This document shows positions 1 through 8,948 of a DNA stretch of 35,855 bases, in pieces. Within the stretch, counting starts at the first letter, position 1. Every line of letters starts with the position of its first letter. Source of the DNA: a virus; the IMG/VR virus record IMGVR_UViG_3300022924_000015, positions 1-35,855 of that record. The stretch is one strand, 5' to 3'. A program made the translations under genes and the position numbers. A model generated the notes under the pieces. The model saw only the letters and a program-made list of their open reading frames with translations. It did no database searches and was not told the DNA's origin.

Positions 1-127
1 GTATACGGCTTAGGACAACTCGGTGAGCTTGAAGGTCAAATCTATAAAGGTTGGGCAGCTATTGACTCAGTACCACACGAGGCACGGCTGGTTAAGCGTG
101 GGTTAGACTTTGGGTATACAAACGACC
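1..127. repeat. Terminal direct repeat, left copy
   Basis: These 127 bases are identical to the last 127 of the window. They lie inside the terminase large-subunit gene, which reads without interruption across the join. The simplest explanation is an assembler overlap from a circular or circularly permuted genome, not a packaged terminal repeat. Confidence 0.95.
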
Positions 128-597
128 CTAGTGGAATTATTGATGTATATGAATACAACGGAGGCTTTATCTTCGACGAACAACTATACCAGAAGGGCAT
201 GAGCAACAAAGCCCTCGCAGATGTTATCCAGTCCCTCCCTAGCCCGCACACACTAGTGATAGCAGACTCCAGTGAGCCTAAGAGCATTGACGAGCTACGC
301 CTATATGGTGTGAATGTCCTCGGTGCTAACAAAGGTGCAGGATCAATTAACCAAGGTATCTCATTCGTACAGGGACAGAAGATCAGCTATACAAAGCGCA
401 GCACTAACCTTGCTAAAGAGTATCGCAACTATATGTGGCTCAAAGACAAGGCTACAGACACGTACATCAACAAGGCTCAGGACTTTATGAATCACCTTCT
501 TGACCCTATACGTTATGCTTTGGAGTCTTACGTTGCGAAGGACTACGAGGAAGATCAACAGTACAGTACAGGTAACATTGATAGCTTAATTTATTAA
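1..597 (+). CDS. terL: Terminase large subunit, C-terminal part (nuclease domain)
   Basis: This is the 3' part of the packaging motor gene whose 5' part is at the right end of the window; joined, they give about 393 residues, beginning here at residue 196. The nuclease domain is visible: LDFGYTNDPSG supplies the first acidic residue, IADSSEP the second, and DFMNHLLDPIRYAL is the usual C-terminal acidic motif of RNase H-fold terminases. The enzyme cuts concatemeric DNA and, with the ATPase part, pumps it through the portal. It is followed 10 bases later by a small gene of the same operon. Family assignment is firm; the subfamily (Terminase_3 or Terminase_6 type) is less certain. Confidence 0.95.
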   Translation, partial: VYGLGQLGELEGQIYKGWAAIDSVPHEARLVKRGLDFGYTNDPSGIIDVYEYNGGFIFDEQLYQKGMSNKALADVIQSLPSPHTLVIADSSEPKSIDELRLYGVNVLGANKGAGSINQGISFVQGQKISYTKRSTNLAKEYRNYMWLKDKATDTYINKAQDFMNHLLDPIRYALESYVAKDYEEDQQYSTGNIDSLIY

Positions 598-607
598 AGG
601 GGGATAT

Positions 608-769
608 ATGAGCAAAAACAAAGAATGTTTCGACTATATAGACGATAATGTAACTACACCTTGTAGAGGAAATGTAAAGGCGTATGTACATCAAGGATGG
701 GGCGGTGTAATTGTCAAACTATGTTCGGGTCATTATAACGAACACTTTGTAGATGGGGACGAATCATGA
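608..769 (+). CDS. Small Cys/His-containing protein, 53 aa
   Basis: I do not recognise this protein. It has a purine-rich ribosome binding site (AAAGGGGG) just upstream of ATG 608 and its TGA stop overlaps the next ATG (ATGA), so it is probably translated in a coupled series with its neighbours. It contains C7, C19, C39 and H42, which could bind a metal, but no known zinc-ribbon spacing is clear. It lies between terL and the portal gene, where phages often keep small accessory genes. Confidence 0.7.
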   Translation: MSKNKECFDYIDDNVTTPCRGNVKAYVHQGWGGVIVKLCSGHYNEHFVDGDES

Positions 770-990
770 TTCAATTCGGAGAAGAAAACACCAAGCGCAA
801 GTACGAGAACGGCAAGGAAGTACTATCACATACCTTTACGATGGTGAAAGACCCAGTAGCAGATGATGCTAATGAGCTAAGCCAGATACTACAGTTCCTA
901 CGTGAACATAAAGACAGTAAACACATCCTCATTAAACGGGTGTATTCAGATAAAGGTAATAGGTTCTTAGAGAAGGAGTGGAGAGCATGA
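766..990 (+). CDS. Hypothetical protein, 74 aa
   Basis: Charged protein with no recognisable domain; hydrophilic, with a likely helix in the second half (NELSQILQFLREH). It starts in an ATGA overlap with the preceding gene and ends in another with the following gene, so it belongs to a tightly coupled block between terL and portal. No function can be proposed from the sequence. Confidence 0.75.
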   Translation: MIQFGEENTKRKYENGKEVLSHTFTMVKDPVADDANELSQILQFLREHKDSKHILIKRVYSDKGNRFLEKEWRA

Positions 991-1289
991 GTAACAGAGA
1001 TATTCTTGAGAAAGCGATACAAAAAGCACTTGATAATGGCTGGATTGGTAATTACTATCATGCTTTAACAATTGCTGATACTTTTCCCGAAGGTGAGATG
1101 ACAAAGCAGGTAATATTTAACCACGACTTCGCTAAAGCATTATGGGGTGAAAGCTGGCCAATGCCACGTACAAAACACGAAATAGAACGCTATCAGTGGT
1201 CTGATACAAAACTTGCACCTTGGCAGGGACACCTTCAACAAATGGTTATCAGCGAAGATCCAATTAAATACCTAGGTGATAACATCTAA
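987..1289 (+). CDS. Hypothetical protein, 100 aa
   Basis: The ATG at 987 is preferred over a GTG nine bases earlier because AAGGAG lies 8 bases upstream and the ATG overlaps the previous stop as ATGA. The predicted protein begins MSNRDILEKAIQKAL and has several Trp residues in the second half (WGESWPMP, YQWSD, PWQGH), which suggests a folded domain. I do not recognise the family. The stop TAA overlaps the next ATG. Confidence 0.8.
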   Translation: MSNRDILEKAIQKALDNGWIGNYYHALTIADTFPEGEMTKQVIFNHDFAKALWGESWPMPRTKHEIERYQWSDTKLAPWQGHLQQMVISEDPIKYLGDNI

Positions 1290-1654
1290 TGGACACACGA
1301 GGCATAGACTTTTGGGTTGCAGTGGGAAAGTACCGTGTCCGTATACATAGAAACCGTGTGACATATAAGCTAGGTTTATTCGATACCATGCCAGAAGCTC
1401 TTGAAGCTAAGCGTGTGTTCCTAGAAGACTACGCGCTACGTAGCGATGATACAGACGCAGTCCCCCAATACACGAAGGAATGGTTCAAACGAGAGCATAA
1501 GAAACAAGTAGAGAAGTTCAAACTATTATATGCAACACCCGTTAAAGGTCAACCTCATTTCATCGTGCTTCCTGATTCATTCAGTTCAGAATACAAATCA
1601 TCAACAGACGCTCTGCGACTCAAGCAAACATACGAGAATGATGGTTATGAATAG
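1289..1654 (+). CDS. AP2-like DNA-binding protein, 121 aa
   Basis: The first half resembles the AP2/ERF-type DNA-binding module seen in phage homing endonucleases: YRVRIHRNRVTYKLGLFDT followed by EALEAKRVFLED matches the pattern of three short strands, an LG.FDT turn and a helix starting EA..A. No HNH, GIY-YIG or other nuclease motif accompanies it. The C-terminal part (about residues 65-121) is unassigned and basic in its first third. It is the last gene before the portal promoter, with a TAATG start overlap. A role as a DNA-binding regulator or a nuclease remnant is possible; both are inference. Confidence 0.7.
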   Translation: MDTRGIDFWVAVGKYRVRIHRNRVTYKLGLFDTMPEALEAKRVFLEDYALRSDDTDAVPQYTKEWFKREHKKQVEKFKLLYATPVKGQPHFIVLPDSFSSEYKSSTDALRLKQTYENDGYE

Positions 1655-1655
1655 T

Positions 1656-1684
1656 TTGAATAACTAAAACAATAACCCTATACT
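1656..1684 (+). promoter_or_regulatory. Promoter of the portal/capsid operon
   Basis: TTGAAT and TATACT are separated by exactly 17 bases, giving a good sigma-70-type promoter with a predicted start near 1691. The CTTTATATATC stretch overlapping its -10 recurs at 10198 in front of another virion gene block. The 5' leader runs to the GTG at 1736. Confidence 0.65.
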
Positions 1685-1735
1685 TTATATATCAAAGACT
1701 AGTGTACGTTCCACGGTCCCTAACAGGAATTATCA

Positions 1736-3796
1736 GTGGCTACACCTTATCTAACTAAAGAGAATTTCAGCGACAAATGGGAAGACGCCAAGACGTACAT
1801 GGCTCCTATTTTCCAACCTCTTAGTGAATATGAACGTATTGCACGTAACCGACCACACCCAGGCATTAACGCCGCGTACCCTAAGAATACAGACGGCACA
1901 CTCGCAGCAATTATTCAAGAACAACCAAAACGTACCATCCAGCAAATCCCTACAGGTAAGGTCATGGCTAATGGCGATCAGATTAAGTCTATCGTCACCA
2001 ATTTCGTACTGACACAACGTATCATCCCTAACGCTATCTCACAGGCTGACGTCTTGCAGAAGTCTTGGGGTATCATGTCTAAGGCTTTGACCTTTGGTTC
2101 TTACGGGTCAATGACTTTCTTCGGTAAGCACAACGACTACACAGGGGCAGACTTCAAACTGTTCTATATCAAGGACTCATTCTTTGAACGTGGCAAACTA
2201 ACCTTCGCAGACTGTAACATATTCTTCGTGCGTTCTTGGTATCAGCCTTCAGATATTGACGCACTTATCGAGAAGCACAAAGGCAAAGAAGGTGGCAAGT
2301 GGAACGTTAAGAAGCTTGAAGACCTTAAAGATCAGATTAAAAAGAAAGAGCAAGAAGCTCAATCATCTGGTGAGAAAGAACGTAACCGTGCTGTTGAAGC
2401 GATTGAACTAGTTACAGGATTCCAGTCTGGTATCAAGGCTAAATTCTTTGTATACTCTCCTGATCTTGGCACTGGTGAAGACGGAATCGTCGGTGAGTTT
2501 GAGAACGAAGACCCTCGTGGTGTCATGCCTATTCAGTGGCTCTACGCTAACATCGACTTCGAGAACCCTATTGGTCGCGGTGTCGTAGAACTTTCAGGTG
2601 GTACACAAAACGTCATCGACTCAATGCTCCAATCTTACCAGTACATGCGCGCACTACAGCTTGCACCGCCTATGGTGAAGACTGGTACATGGAACAAGAC
2701 ACAGGCTAAGCTCCAACCTAACGCTCTTATTGACCTTGGCTCAGACTCTAACAACTCATTCAGTCCTGTAAAGCTAGACACAACTGCTCTTAATAACTTC
2801 CCTACAGACTACGGGCTATTCAAGTCACAGATAATCGCTCTTAACAACAACGGCGACACGTCTATTAGCGCTGAGGTAGGAAACCCTGGCTTCTCTAAGA
2901 CGAGTGCTGGTGTCCAGTCTCAGAACCTTAAACTCGGTATCTCAGACAACTACATGCGTAAACAGTTTGAGGCATGGTTCGGTGATGTATGTGAGTCTAT
3001 GCTTAACATTGAATTTGCCAACAAGCACGGTAAAGAAGAACTGCAACTCGATAAAGACACGGCAGATAAGATCCGTGAGATTGATGAAAAACTCGTAACT
3101 GAAGATGACAAGTACGTGATCGACTATGACTCTTACAAGGATAGCCTCAAGTTCACAGTAGACGCTTCTACTTCTGACAAGGCAAGTACCCAGGCGCAGC
3201 TTGAATCACTTGACTCACTCCTCCAACGTATTGAAGGTTCACCAATCCTTTCAGGACTCTTGCAACAATACCCAGACAAGGCGATCGAGCTATACAACCG
3301 CTTTGCATCCCTCACTGGCGTAGAAGACCAAGAGAAACTAGCGATTGACCTCGAACAGTTCAAGGCAGACCAAGAAGAAGCACAAGCTATAGCTGAACAA
3401 CAGGCGCAGCAACAAGCAATGCAACCACAACTTCCAGCTGAGCTGCCTATTGATCCTTCAATGATTCAAGAGGGCGAAGTACTCCCAATGGAACCAGGCA
3501 TGGAACAATTGCCGCCTGAACTACTAGAAGCACCACAGGAGGGCTTAGAACAAGCCGTAGCACCTGAATTACCTATGGAGCAACTAGAAGAACTACCAGA
3601 CCCACTCGCTGATGGTGTGATTGACGAACAGGACCTTGTTGGTTTAGACGAAGAAGAGATCCAACTGGTACAAGGACTACAAGAACGTGGCTTTGATAAC
3701 GAGATCATCGCACAGGCGATTGTCATGCTACGCGAAGAGGTACCTATTGAAGAAGTAGCAGAGATTATTGGTCAAGCAGATAGGAGTGAAATGTAA
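1736..3796 (+). CDS. Portal protein, 686 aa
   Basis: Called portal from its position between terL and scaffold/coat, its size, and a long helical middle region (GGTQNVIDSMLQSYQYMRAL followed by LAPPMV) like that of podoviral portals. Twelve copies would form the DNA channel at one capsid vertex and dock terminase and then the tail. The start is GTG, with AGGA 8 bases upstream. About residues 540-686 form a Gln/Pro/Glu-rich extension ending in a predicted helical tail; it is unusually acidic and could contact the scaffold or be specific to this phage. The stop overlaps the next ATG (TAATG). Confidence 0.85.
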   Translation: MATPYLTKENFSDKWEDAKTYMAPIFQPLSEYERIARNRPHPGINAAYPKNTDGTLAAIIQEQPKRTIQQIPTGKVMANGDQIKSIVTNFVLTQRIIPNAISQADVLQKSWGIMSKALTFGSYGSMTFFGKHNDYTGADFKLFYIKDSFFERGKLTFADCNIFFVRSWYQPSDIDALIEKHKGKEGGKWNVKKLEDLKDQIKKKEQEAQSSGEKERNRAVEAIELVTGFQSGIKAKFFVYSPDLGTGEDGIVGEFENEDPRGVMPIQWLYANIDFENPIGRGVVELSGGTQNVIDSMLQSYQYMRALQLAPPMVKTGTWNKTQAKLQPNALIDLGSDSNNSFSPVKLDTTALNNFPTDYGLFKSQIIALNNNGDTSISAEVGNPGFSKTSAGVQSQNLKLGISDNYMRKQFEAWFGDVCESMLNIEFANKHGKEELQLDKDTADKIREIDEKLVTEDDKYVIDYDSYKDSLKFTVDASTSDKASTQAQLESLDSLLQRIEGSPILSGLLQQYPDKAIELYNRFASLTGVEDQEKLAIDLEQFKADQEEAQAIAEQQAQQQAMQPQLPAELPIDPSMIQEGEVLPMEPGMEQLPPELLEAPQEGLEQAVAPELPMEQLEELPDPLADGVIDEQDLVGLDEEEIQLVQGLQERGFDNEIIAQAIVMLREEVPIEEVAEIIGQADRSEM

Positions 3797-4101
3797 TGGA
3801 AGATCTACTACCAAACGACGGACAAAGCTTCAACCCTACGGAACTACCTGAGGAACGTATCGAAGAAGACCAACTTGAACAAGCAAAGGCAGCCCAGAGC
3901 TACCCTATTATCGAAGACCTCATCGAAGCAACAGAGCAGAAGCTTACAGAGACTGACTCATTAAAATGTCTAGGAATTGATAGCGCTATGCCAGCAGTTC
4001 AAGTGCAGATCCTGAGTGAAGCTAATAAGAAGTACCAAGCGCTCCTTGTTAGTCATATCGAATGGCTAAAGGGGTTAAAGGAGCTGTACGAGTCTAGGTA
4101 G
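3796..4101 (+). CDS. Hypothetical head-region protein, 101 aa
   Basis: Acidic, mostly helical protein translated in overlap with the portal gene (TAATG). No family is recognised. Its place between portal and scaffold suggests a head-assembly accessory. The second half (LSEANKKYQALLVSHIEWLK) looks like a coiled coil or long helix. Confidence 0.75.
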   Translation: MEDLLPNDGQSFNPTELPEERIEEDQLEQAKAAQSYPIIEDLIEATEQKLTETDSLKCLGIDSAMPAVQVQILSEANKKYQALLVSHIEWLKGLKELYESR

Positions 4102-4105
4102 TTTG

Positions 4106-4139
4106 TAAGCTGGTGACGACCCCACTCGTCGCTGGCTTA
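4106..4139 (+). other. 14-bp hairpin in the portal-scaffold gap
   Basis: Bases 4106-4119 pair with 4126-4139 (14 pairs, including three G-T) around a 6-base loop. No run of T follows, so it is not a standard intrinsic terminator. It could be a processing or stability element ahead of the highly expressed scaffold and coat genes. A second short hairpin (CGTTC/GAACG, 4161-4177) follows before the ribosome binding site. Confidence 0.6.
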
Positions 4140-4202
4140 GAGCCTATCCAACTCTCGAATCGTTCACGCTACGAACGTAAAACATAACGGAGGACTTGAA
4201 AC

Positions 4203-5012
4203 ATGCCAGAAGATGACGGTTTCGCACTAGATGTAAACGACTTTAAATCCGAAGAGGATAAGTCACCAGAGGTAGAGACACAGGACACTACCGCAGAGGA
4301 ATCATCAACCCCTGAGAAAAAAGAAACTGTAGAGGCTGACCAAGAAACAGAAGCCGAAGACACCGAAGCTAGTGGGGACACAGAGGCAGAGGAAGAATCG
4401 ACAGATGAAACAGAAGAGAAGCCCAAGGCAAAGAACAGCGCAGAGAATCGCAAGCAGCAGCTCAACCAAGAGATACGAGAGCTTGTAGCAACCAGAGATA
4501 AGACCCGACGTGAAGTCGAACAAGTTACCTCACAGTACTATAAGCCAGCTTCAACTGACCAACTCGTAGAACAAGGCATGAGTGAATCAGACGCTAAGTT
4601 TGAATCCCTGAAACAAGAGTTAGCCATTCGTGACTACACAGCTCAAGTAACAGAGATGACAAACGCAGTAAACACTGAATCCTTGCAAATATTCTCAGAC
4701 TTCCCACAGTTTGACCCTGAAAGTAGTGACTACGATAAGGAATTAGCAGAAGAAACTGCCAAGACTTATCAGGAAATCGCTGGTATTAGAGAAGACCCAA
4801 ACACGGGACATATAGTCGATGTGAAAGTATTGCCTTACAACTTTTATAAATTCGTTGCCAATACTCAGAAGAAGTCTCAAACCCGAGGCGAAGTATCAGC
4901 CCGAAAGAACGTAGAGAAACAGTTTGCCACTGCTGAAAATCCAGTGTCAACCGCCAAGACTCACGCTCCAAAGAAAGATAGCTTTGAAGAAGGTTTCGAC
5001 TCGATCAAGTAG
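4203..5012 (+). CDS. Scaffold protein, 269 aa
   Basis: The N-terminal third is strongly acidic and low in complexity (runs of Glu, Asp, Thr and Ser), followed by a helical coiled-coil section beginning AENRKQQLNQEIREL and a basic C-terminal tail (KTHAPKKDSFEEGFDSIK). This layout, directly before the coat gene, is typical of podoviral and siphoviral scaffolds, which direct capsid assembly and then leave or are degraded. GGAGG lies 9 bases before the ATG. The assignment rests on composition and position, since scaffolds diverge quickly. Confidence 0.8.
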   Translation: MPEDDGFALDVNDFKSEEDKSPEVETQDTTAEESSTPEKKETVEADQETEAEDTEASGDTEAEEESTDETEEKPKAKNSAENRKQQLNQEIRELVATRDKTRREVEQVTSQYYKPASTDQLVEQGMSESDAKFESLKQELAIRDYTAQVTEMTNAVNTESLQIFSDFPQFDPESSDYDKELAEETAKTYQEIAGIREDPNTGHIVDVKVLPYNFYKFVANTQKKSQTRGEVSARKNVEKQFATAENPVSTAKTHAPKKDSFEEGFDSIK

Positions 5013-5038
5013 GCGACATAACCTAAGGATACACACTA

Positions 5039-5857
5039 ATGGCTCAAAACTTAGCATCTAAGTACAGCGCTAAAGTTGTTGAACGCTTTAAACTAAAAAG
5101 CCTCACCGACAAAGCTGTAAACAACGACTACGACTGGACTGGCGTTAACGCCGTGAGCGTATACTCAGTAGCAACAGCTGCAATGGGTACATACACTCGT
5201 TCAGGACAAAACCGATACGGTACAGTTACAGAAGTTGACACAACAATCCAAACACTAACCCTCGCCCGTGACCGTGCGTTTACGAAGTCTATTGACCGCC
5301 GTAACCGTGATGAATCAATGGGTGTTACAGAAGCTGGTAAGTTCCTCGCCCGACAATTGGACGAAGTTATTACCCCAGAGATCGACGTTTACCGTCTTGC
5401 AGCTCTTGGTACAGCTGCCTCAGTAGGTGTTACAGCAGGTGCTACAACATCAGCTAACGCTTACTCAAACTTCCTTGCAGTTCAGACTACAATCACTGAC
5501 AAGAAGGTTCCACTAACAGGACGTATTGCTTTCATGACTGCGAACTACTACGCACTATTGAAGCAAAGTAACTTCATCCTTGATTCTGAAGATTTCGCTG
5601 GTTCACGCCACTCAGGTAACTACGGAACAGTTGACGGTACTACTATCCAAGTTGTACCTAGCTCATACATGCCTGCTAACACCGACCTAATCATCACTCA
5701 CCCAGTAGCGATGGTAAGCCCAATGGTGCTTGAAAGCTACAAGACACACGTAGATGCCCCTGGTATCAACGGTTGGCTCGTAGAAGGTCGTGTAGTATAC
5801 GATGCATTCGTTCTTACAGCTAAGGCTGACGCGATTGCTAAGCACACTACAGTTTAA
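5039..5857 (+). CDS. Major capsid protein (HK97 fold), 272 aa
   Basis: The position after the scaffold, the length, and the sequence character fit an HK97-fold coat protein of the P22/N4gp56-like type: an N-terminal arm, TLARDRAFTKSIDRRNRDES in the region of the spine helix, then a beta-rich part with PLTGRIAFMTANYYALLKQ and VDGTTIQVVPSSYMP, and a final strand segment GRVVYDAFVLTAKADAI. No protease gene is seen nearby, consistent with coats that are not cleaved. AAGGA lies about 12 bases before the ATG. It would form the capsid shell. Confidence 0.9.
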   Translation: MAQNLASKYSAKVVERFKLKSLTDKAVNNDYDWTGVNAVSVYSVATAAMGTYTRSGQNRYGTVTEVDTTIQTLTLARDRAFTKSIDRRNRDESMGVTEAGKFLARQLDEVITPEIDVYRLAALGTAASVGVTAGATTSANAYSNFLAVQTTITDKKVPLTGRIAFMTANYYALLKQSNFILDSEDFAGSRHSGNYGTVDGTTIQVVPSSYMPANTDLIITHPVAMVSPMVLESYKTHVDAPGINGWLVEGRVVYDAFVLTAKADAIAKHTTV

Positions 5858-5883
5858 TAACGATAATAAAAGGAGAATCTCAC

Positions 5884-6174
5884 ATGGCTGATACACAAGA
5901 ACCATATGCAGACATCAAAGAAGATGCAGAACGACTTACAAAAGCTCGTCTTGCAGCACAGAACAACAACATTACTGAGAACGATCTAAAAATCGAACCA
6001 GTCTTGCAAGCTGTGACACCTAACGATGCAGAAGCAAAGAAAGCCAACACTGGCGGTATCGAAGTTTCTGGATCACCTGAATCATTCAGCGGTCCTGTCT
6101 CTGACGGATTCAACGATGGTGCAGTAGAAGAAGCTTCAACAGCTCCTGTCAAAGCTAGTAAAGTAGCTAAATAG
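5884..6174 (+). CDS. Hypothetical head-associated protein, 96 aa
   Basis: Small acidic protein, rich in Ala, Glu and Ser, following the coat gene with an AAAAGGAG ribosome binding site. The C-terminal half is of low complexity (VEEASTAPVKASKVAK). It may decorate the capsid or act in head completion, but only its position supports this. Confidence 0.7.
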   Translation: MADTQEPYADIKEDAERLTKARLAAQNNNITENDLKIEPVLQAVTPNDAEAKKANTGGIEVSGSPESFSGPVSDGFNDGAVEEASTAPVKASKVAK

Positions 6175-6181
6175 TTCATAC

Positions 6182-6199
6182 GGGGCAGTGGGGTGCCCC
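6182..6199 (+). other. GC-rich hairpin between head and fibre genes
   Basis: GGGGCA pairs with TGCCCC around a 6-base loop. It is not followed by a T run, so any termination would be weak. It may partly separate expression of the head genes from the fibre genes or mark RNA processing. Confidence 0.5.
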
Positions 6200-6220
6200 T
6201 CCAAATATTAAGGAGATATA

Positions 6221-6565
6221 ATGGCTGTAAAGCTAACAAAGAAAAATGCACTCATTTGTGGAGACGATCGAAGTCTCATTGTTACCTTTCCAATGGATAT
6301 TACAGGGTACGACATCTTCTTTACTGTAAAAAGTAGTGAGGGTTTGACACCTGATAATGATATTGATGCAGTAATCTCAAAAGATACAAGTAATGGCGTT
6401 ACTATTCTAGGATCAGTTGCAACGATTGCTCTTTCAAACACAGACACTCGTGTGACTCCTGGACAATATGTATATGACATTCAAGCTGTCTCACCTGGCG
6501 GATTAGTTTCAAGCACGAAAAAACAAGAGATCGAGTTCGTCTCTGACGTAACAAAGGATATATAA
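6221..6565 (+). CDS. Ig-like baseplate/fibre protein (BppU N-terminal type), 114 aa
   Basis: A beta-sandwich pattern common in phage tail-associated proteins is visible: DDRSLIVTFPMDITGYDIFF, then VISKDTSNGV, then LSNTDTRVTPGQYVYDIQAV and a closing strand ending FVSDVTKD. This matches the BppU N-terminal domain that anchors receptor-binding proteins. It starts after AAGGAG and its TAA overlaps the next ATG, so it is translated with the fibre gene that follows and probably forms its base. Confidence 0.75.
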   Translation: MAVKLTKKNALICGDDRSLIVTFPMDITGYDIFFTVKSSEGLTPDNDIDAVISKDTSNGVTILGSVATIALSNTDTRVTPGQYVYDIQAVSPGGLVSSTKKQEIEFVSDVTKDI

Positions 6566-7989
6566 TGCAGCCGATTGACGTTGACGTAAACATAGACGAA
6601 GCTCTAAACGTAGACATTCAGTTGGCTGCTCCTATATCTGTACCAATTACACTAGCGCCTGACGTTATTATTAGCGTGGACGTTGATGCAGTTGGTCCAG
6701 CAGGACCTAATCAAGTAACAAACCTTATTGAACCTGGAACAAATGTAACCTTCGACGGTTCAGGAACATTAGCTGACCCATACGTTGTAAACGCTTCAGG
6801 AGGCAGCGCAGGAGCAGTAACGTCTGTAAATGGACAAACTGGCGTTGTCGTCCTTACTGCTGCTAACGTGGGCGCTCCTACAGGCTCAGGCACATCTACA
6901 GGTACTAACACAGGCGATCAGGACTTATCTAGCTATGCCACTACTTCAGCGCTTACATCAGGGCTTGCAACTAAAGAGCCAACAATTGCTGCTGGTACAA
7001 CCTCACAGTACTGGCGTGGAGACAAGTCATGGCAAACACTTGATAAGACAGCAGTGGGACTGGCTAACGTTGACAACACCTCAGACGCAACAAAGAACGC
7101 AGCTGCCGTATCTCTTACGAACAAGAACCTTACAAGTGGAACAAACACATTCCCAACATTTAACCAGAGCACTACAGGTTCAGCGGCTACTCTCACGACA
7201 GCCCGAACAATTGGGACGCTTACAGGCGATGTAACAACTGCGGGTTCAACATTTAACGGATCAGCAAACAATACAAACGCAACGGTGCTTGCTACAGTAA
7301 ACTCCAACGTAGGTACGTTTGGTTCTGCCTCAAGTGTCAATGTTCAAACAGTGAATGCTAAAGGGCTTACTACCGCTGCTTCATCAGTTGCTATTCAGAT
7401 AGCAGAATCCCAGGTTACAAACTTAGTAACTGATCTGGCGGGTAAAGAATCTGCACTCACATTCTCGACGGGTCTTACGCGATCTACGAATACTATTACG
7501 GTCAATACAAGTCAGAACATTAGCACGTTATCTAACTTAACCTCTAATGGGTTAGTAAGAACTTCAGGGGGCACAGGTGCACTATCTATTGCCATTGCGG
7601 GAATAGACTATCAAACACCAATTACACTTACAACTGTCGGTACAAGCGGAGCCTCGACTTTAATAGGTAGCACTCTTAATATCCCTAACTACGCAGGAGG
7701 TGGTGGTTCTGCGGGTATTACACGATCTATATCTAGTATTTCTACCAATACAAACGCTGGTTCTACGGCTTTGGTGGATTACGTATATATCGTAAGCGCT
7801 GGAGCAACTCTTACCCTTCCGACTGCCGTAGGTAACACAAATGCCTACGAGGTGACAAACTCTGGTGCAACGAATATTACTGTAAATACGACATCATCAC
7901 AAACTATAAACGGAAATCTATCTATGTTAATCAGTCCTAATTCATCACGTAAATTCTATAGCGATACTGCTAACTGGAGGGTCTTCTAG
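6565..7989 (+). CDS. Tail fibre protein, 474 aa
   Basis: Rich in Thr, Ser, Asn and Gly with repeated short strands, as in trimeric fibres. It carries the phage-fibre motif AVTSVNGQTGVVVLTAANVG (about residues 82-101) and the segment YWRGDKSWQTLDKTAVGL, both common in tail fibres of many phages. The C-terminal section (from about residue 385) looks like a small globular tip. The start overlaps the stop of the Ig-like gene. It is likely to reach for the host surface; the receptor is unknown. Confidence 0.85.
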   Translation: MQPIDVDVNIDEALNVDIQLAAPISVPITLAPDVIISVDVDAVGPAGPNQVTNLIEPGTNVTFDGSGTLADPYVVNASGGSAGAVTSVNGQTGVVVLTAANVGAPTGSGTSTGTNTGDQDLSSYATTSALTSGLATKEPTIAAGTTSQYWRGDKSWQTLDKTAVGLANVDNTSDATKNAAAVSLTNKNLTSGTNTFPTFNQSTTGSAATLTTARTIGTLTGDVTTAGSTFNGSANNTNATVLATVNSNVGTFGSASSVNVQTVNAKGLTTAASSVAIQIAESQVTNLVTDLAGKESALTFSTGLTRSTNTITVNTSQNISTLSNLTSNGLVRTSGGTGALSIAIAGIDYQTPITLTTVGTSGASTLIGSTLNIPNYAGGGGSAGITRSISSISTNTNAGSTALVDYVYIVSAGATLTLPTAVGNTNAYEVTNSGATNITVNTTSSQTINGNLSMLISPNSSRKFYSDTANWRVF

Positions 7990-8940
7990 ATGGCGTACGA
8001 TCAAATTGTTAAACAAACTATTAACGGTACAGATGTTGTTCCAGTTATCAACGCTGCACCTCAAGCTAATACAACGGGGAATATCACTACTTCGTCAACG
8101 AGTATTACAGCAACAGATTTAACAGGGGTAGGTTCAGCGACAGTACAGATCTCAGGTACGCACGCTGGTATTAACATGATCTTTGAAGCATCTGCAGATG
8201 GTGGTACAACCTTCTTCCCTGTACAAGGTATAAACCAGTCTACCAATGCACTAACGATAGCAGGAGCAACAGGTGTCATTCCATCAAACACCACGGTAGT
8301 GTGGACAGTAAGCCCACTTCTTGGACAATCGCAATTCCGTGTTCGTTCTACCGCCTTTACATCAGGTTCAGGTGCAATTGTTATCCACCCCTCAACTCAG
8401 TTCATTGCACTACCTGTCGCAACACAAGCCGTCTCTGGTTCAGTCACAGCTACAGTAGGATCAACAACGATCACCTCACTTGTTCCTGGAGTAGGAGCTA
8501 CCTCTTTAGGTAAGGCTGAGGATGCTGTACATGCCTCTGGTGATACAGGTGTACTTGCATTAGGAATCCGCAACGACAACGCAGCAACGGCTCTTACGAG
8601 TGCTACGGGTGATTACAGCGGGCAAGCAGTAGATATTAACGGTTCCCTGTTTACACGTGATGCACCTTCAAATACTCCGACTTTGGCTAACGTAGCTGGA
8701 TCAGTAACAAGCGTTACAATTCGAGCAGCAAACTCAGCCCGTCGATCACTTATTATTTATAACGATTCAGCTTCTGATGTTTACCTAGCATACGGAGCAA
8801 CCGCTTCGACAACATCATTCACTATCTTATTGCCTTCACTTGGAACTACTACCATTACAGGTGCTGAATATGCTGGGATTGTAACAGGGATTTGGAATAC
8901 CGCAGTAGGAAATGCTAGGGTCACAGAAACGGTAATCTAG
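7990..8940 (+). CDS. Tail fibre-associated protein, 316 aa
   Basis: Begins at the base after the stop of the fibre gene. The composition (Thr, Ser, Ala, Gly, Val with few charges) and the strands TATDLTGVGSATVQISGTHA and VYLAYGATASTTSFTILLP suggest beta-sandwich modules of a virion surface protein. Similar proteins occur among phage fibres and structural proteins. There are few Lys or Glu residues and no enzymatic motif. It probably forms part of the fibre or baseplate complex. Confidence 0.7.
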   Translation: MAYDQIVKQTINGTDVVPVINAAPQANTTGNITTSSTSITATDLTGVGSATVQISGTHAGINMIFEASADGGTTFFPVQGINQSTNALTIAGATGVIPSNTTVVWTVSPLLGQSQFRVRSTAFTSGSGAIVIHPSTQFIALPVATQAVSGSVTATVGSTTITSLVPGVGATSLGKAEDAVHASGDTGVLALGIRNDNAATALTSATGDYSGQAVDINGSLFTRDAPSNTPTLANVAGSVTSVTIRAANSARRSLIIYNDSASDVYLAYGATASTTSFTILLPSLGTTTITGAEYAGIVTGIWNTAVGNARVTETVI

Positions 8941-8948
8941 GAGAAATC

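Noticed and set aside
6565-7989. Diversity-generating retroelement target
   Set aside because: No reverse transcriptase or template repeat is present; the Thr/Ser-rich sequence is ordinary fibre composition.
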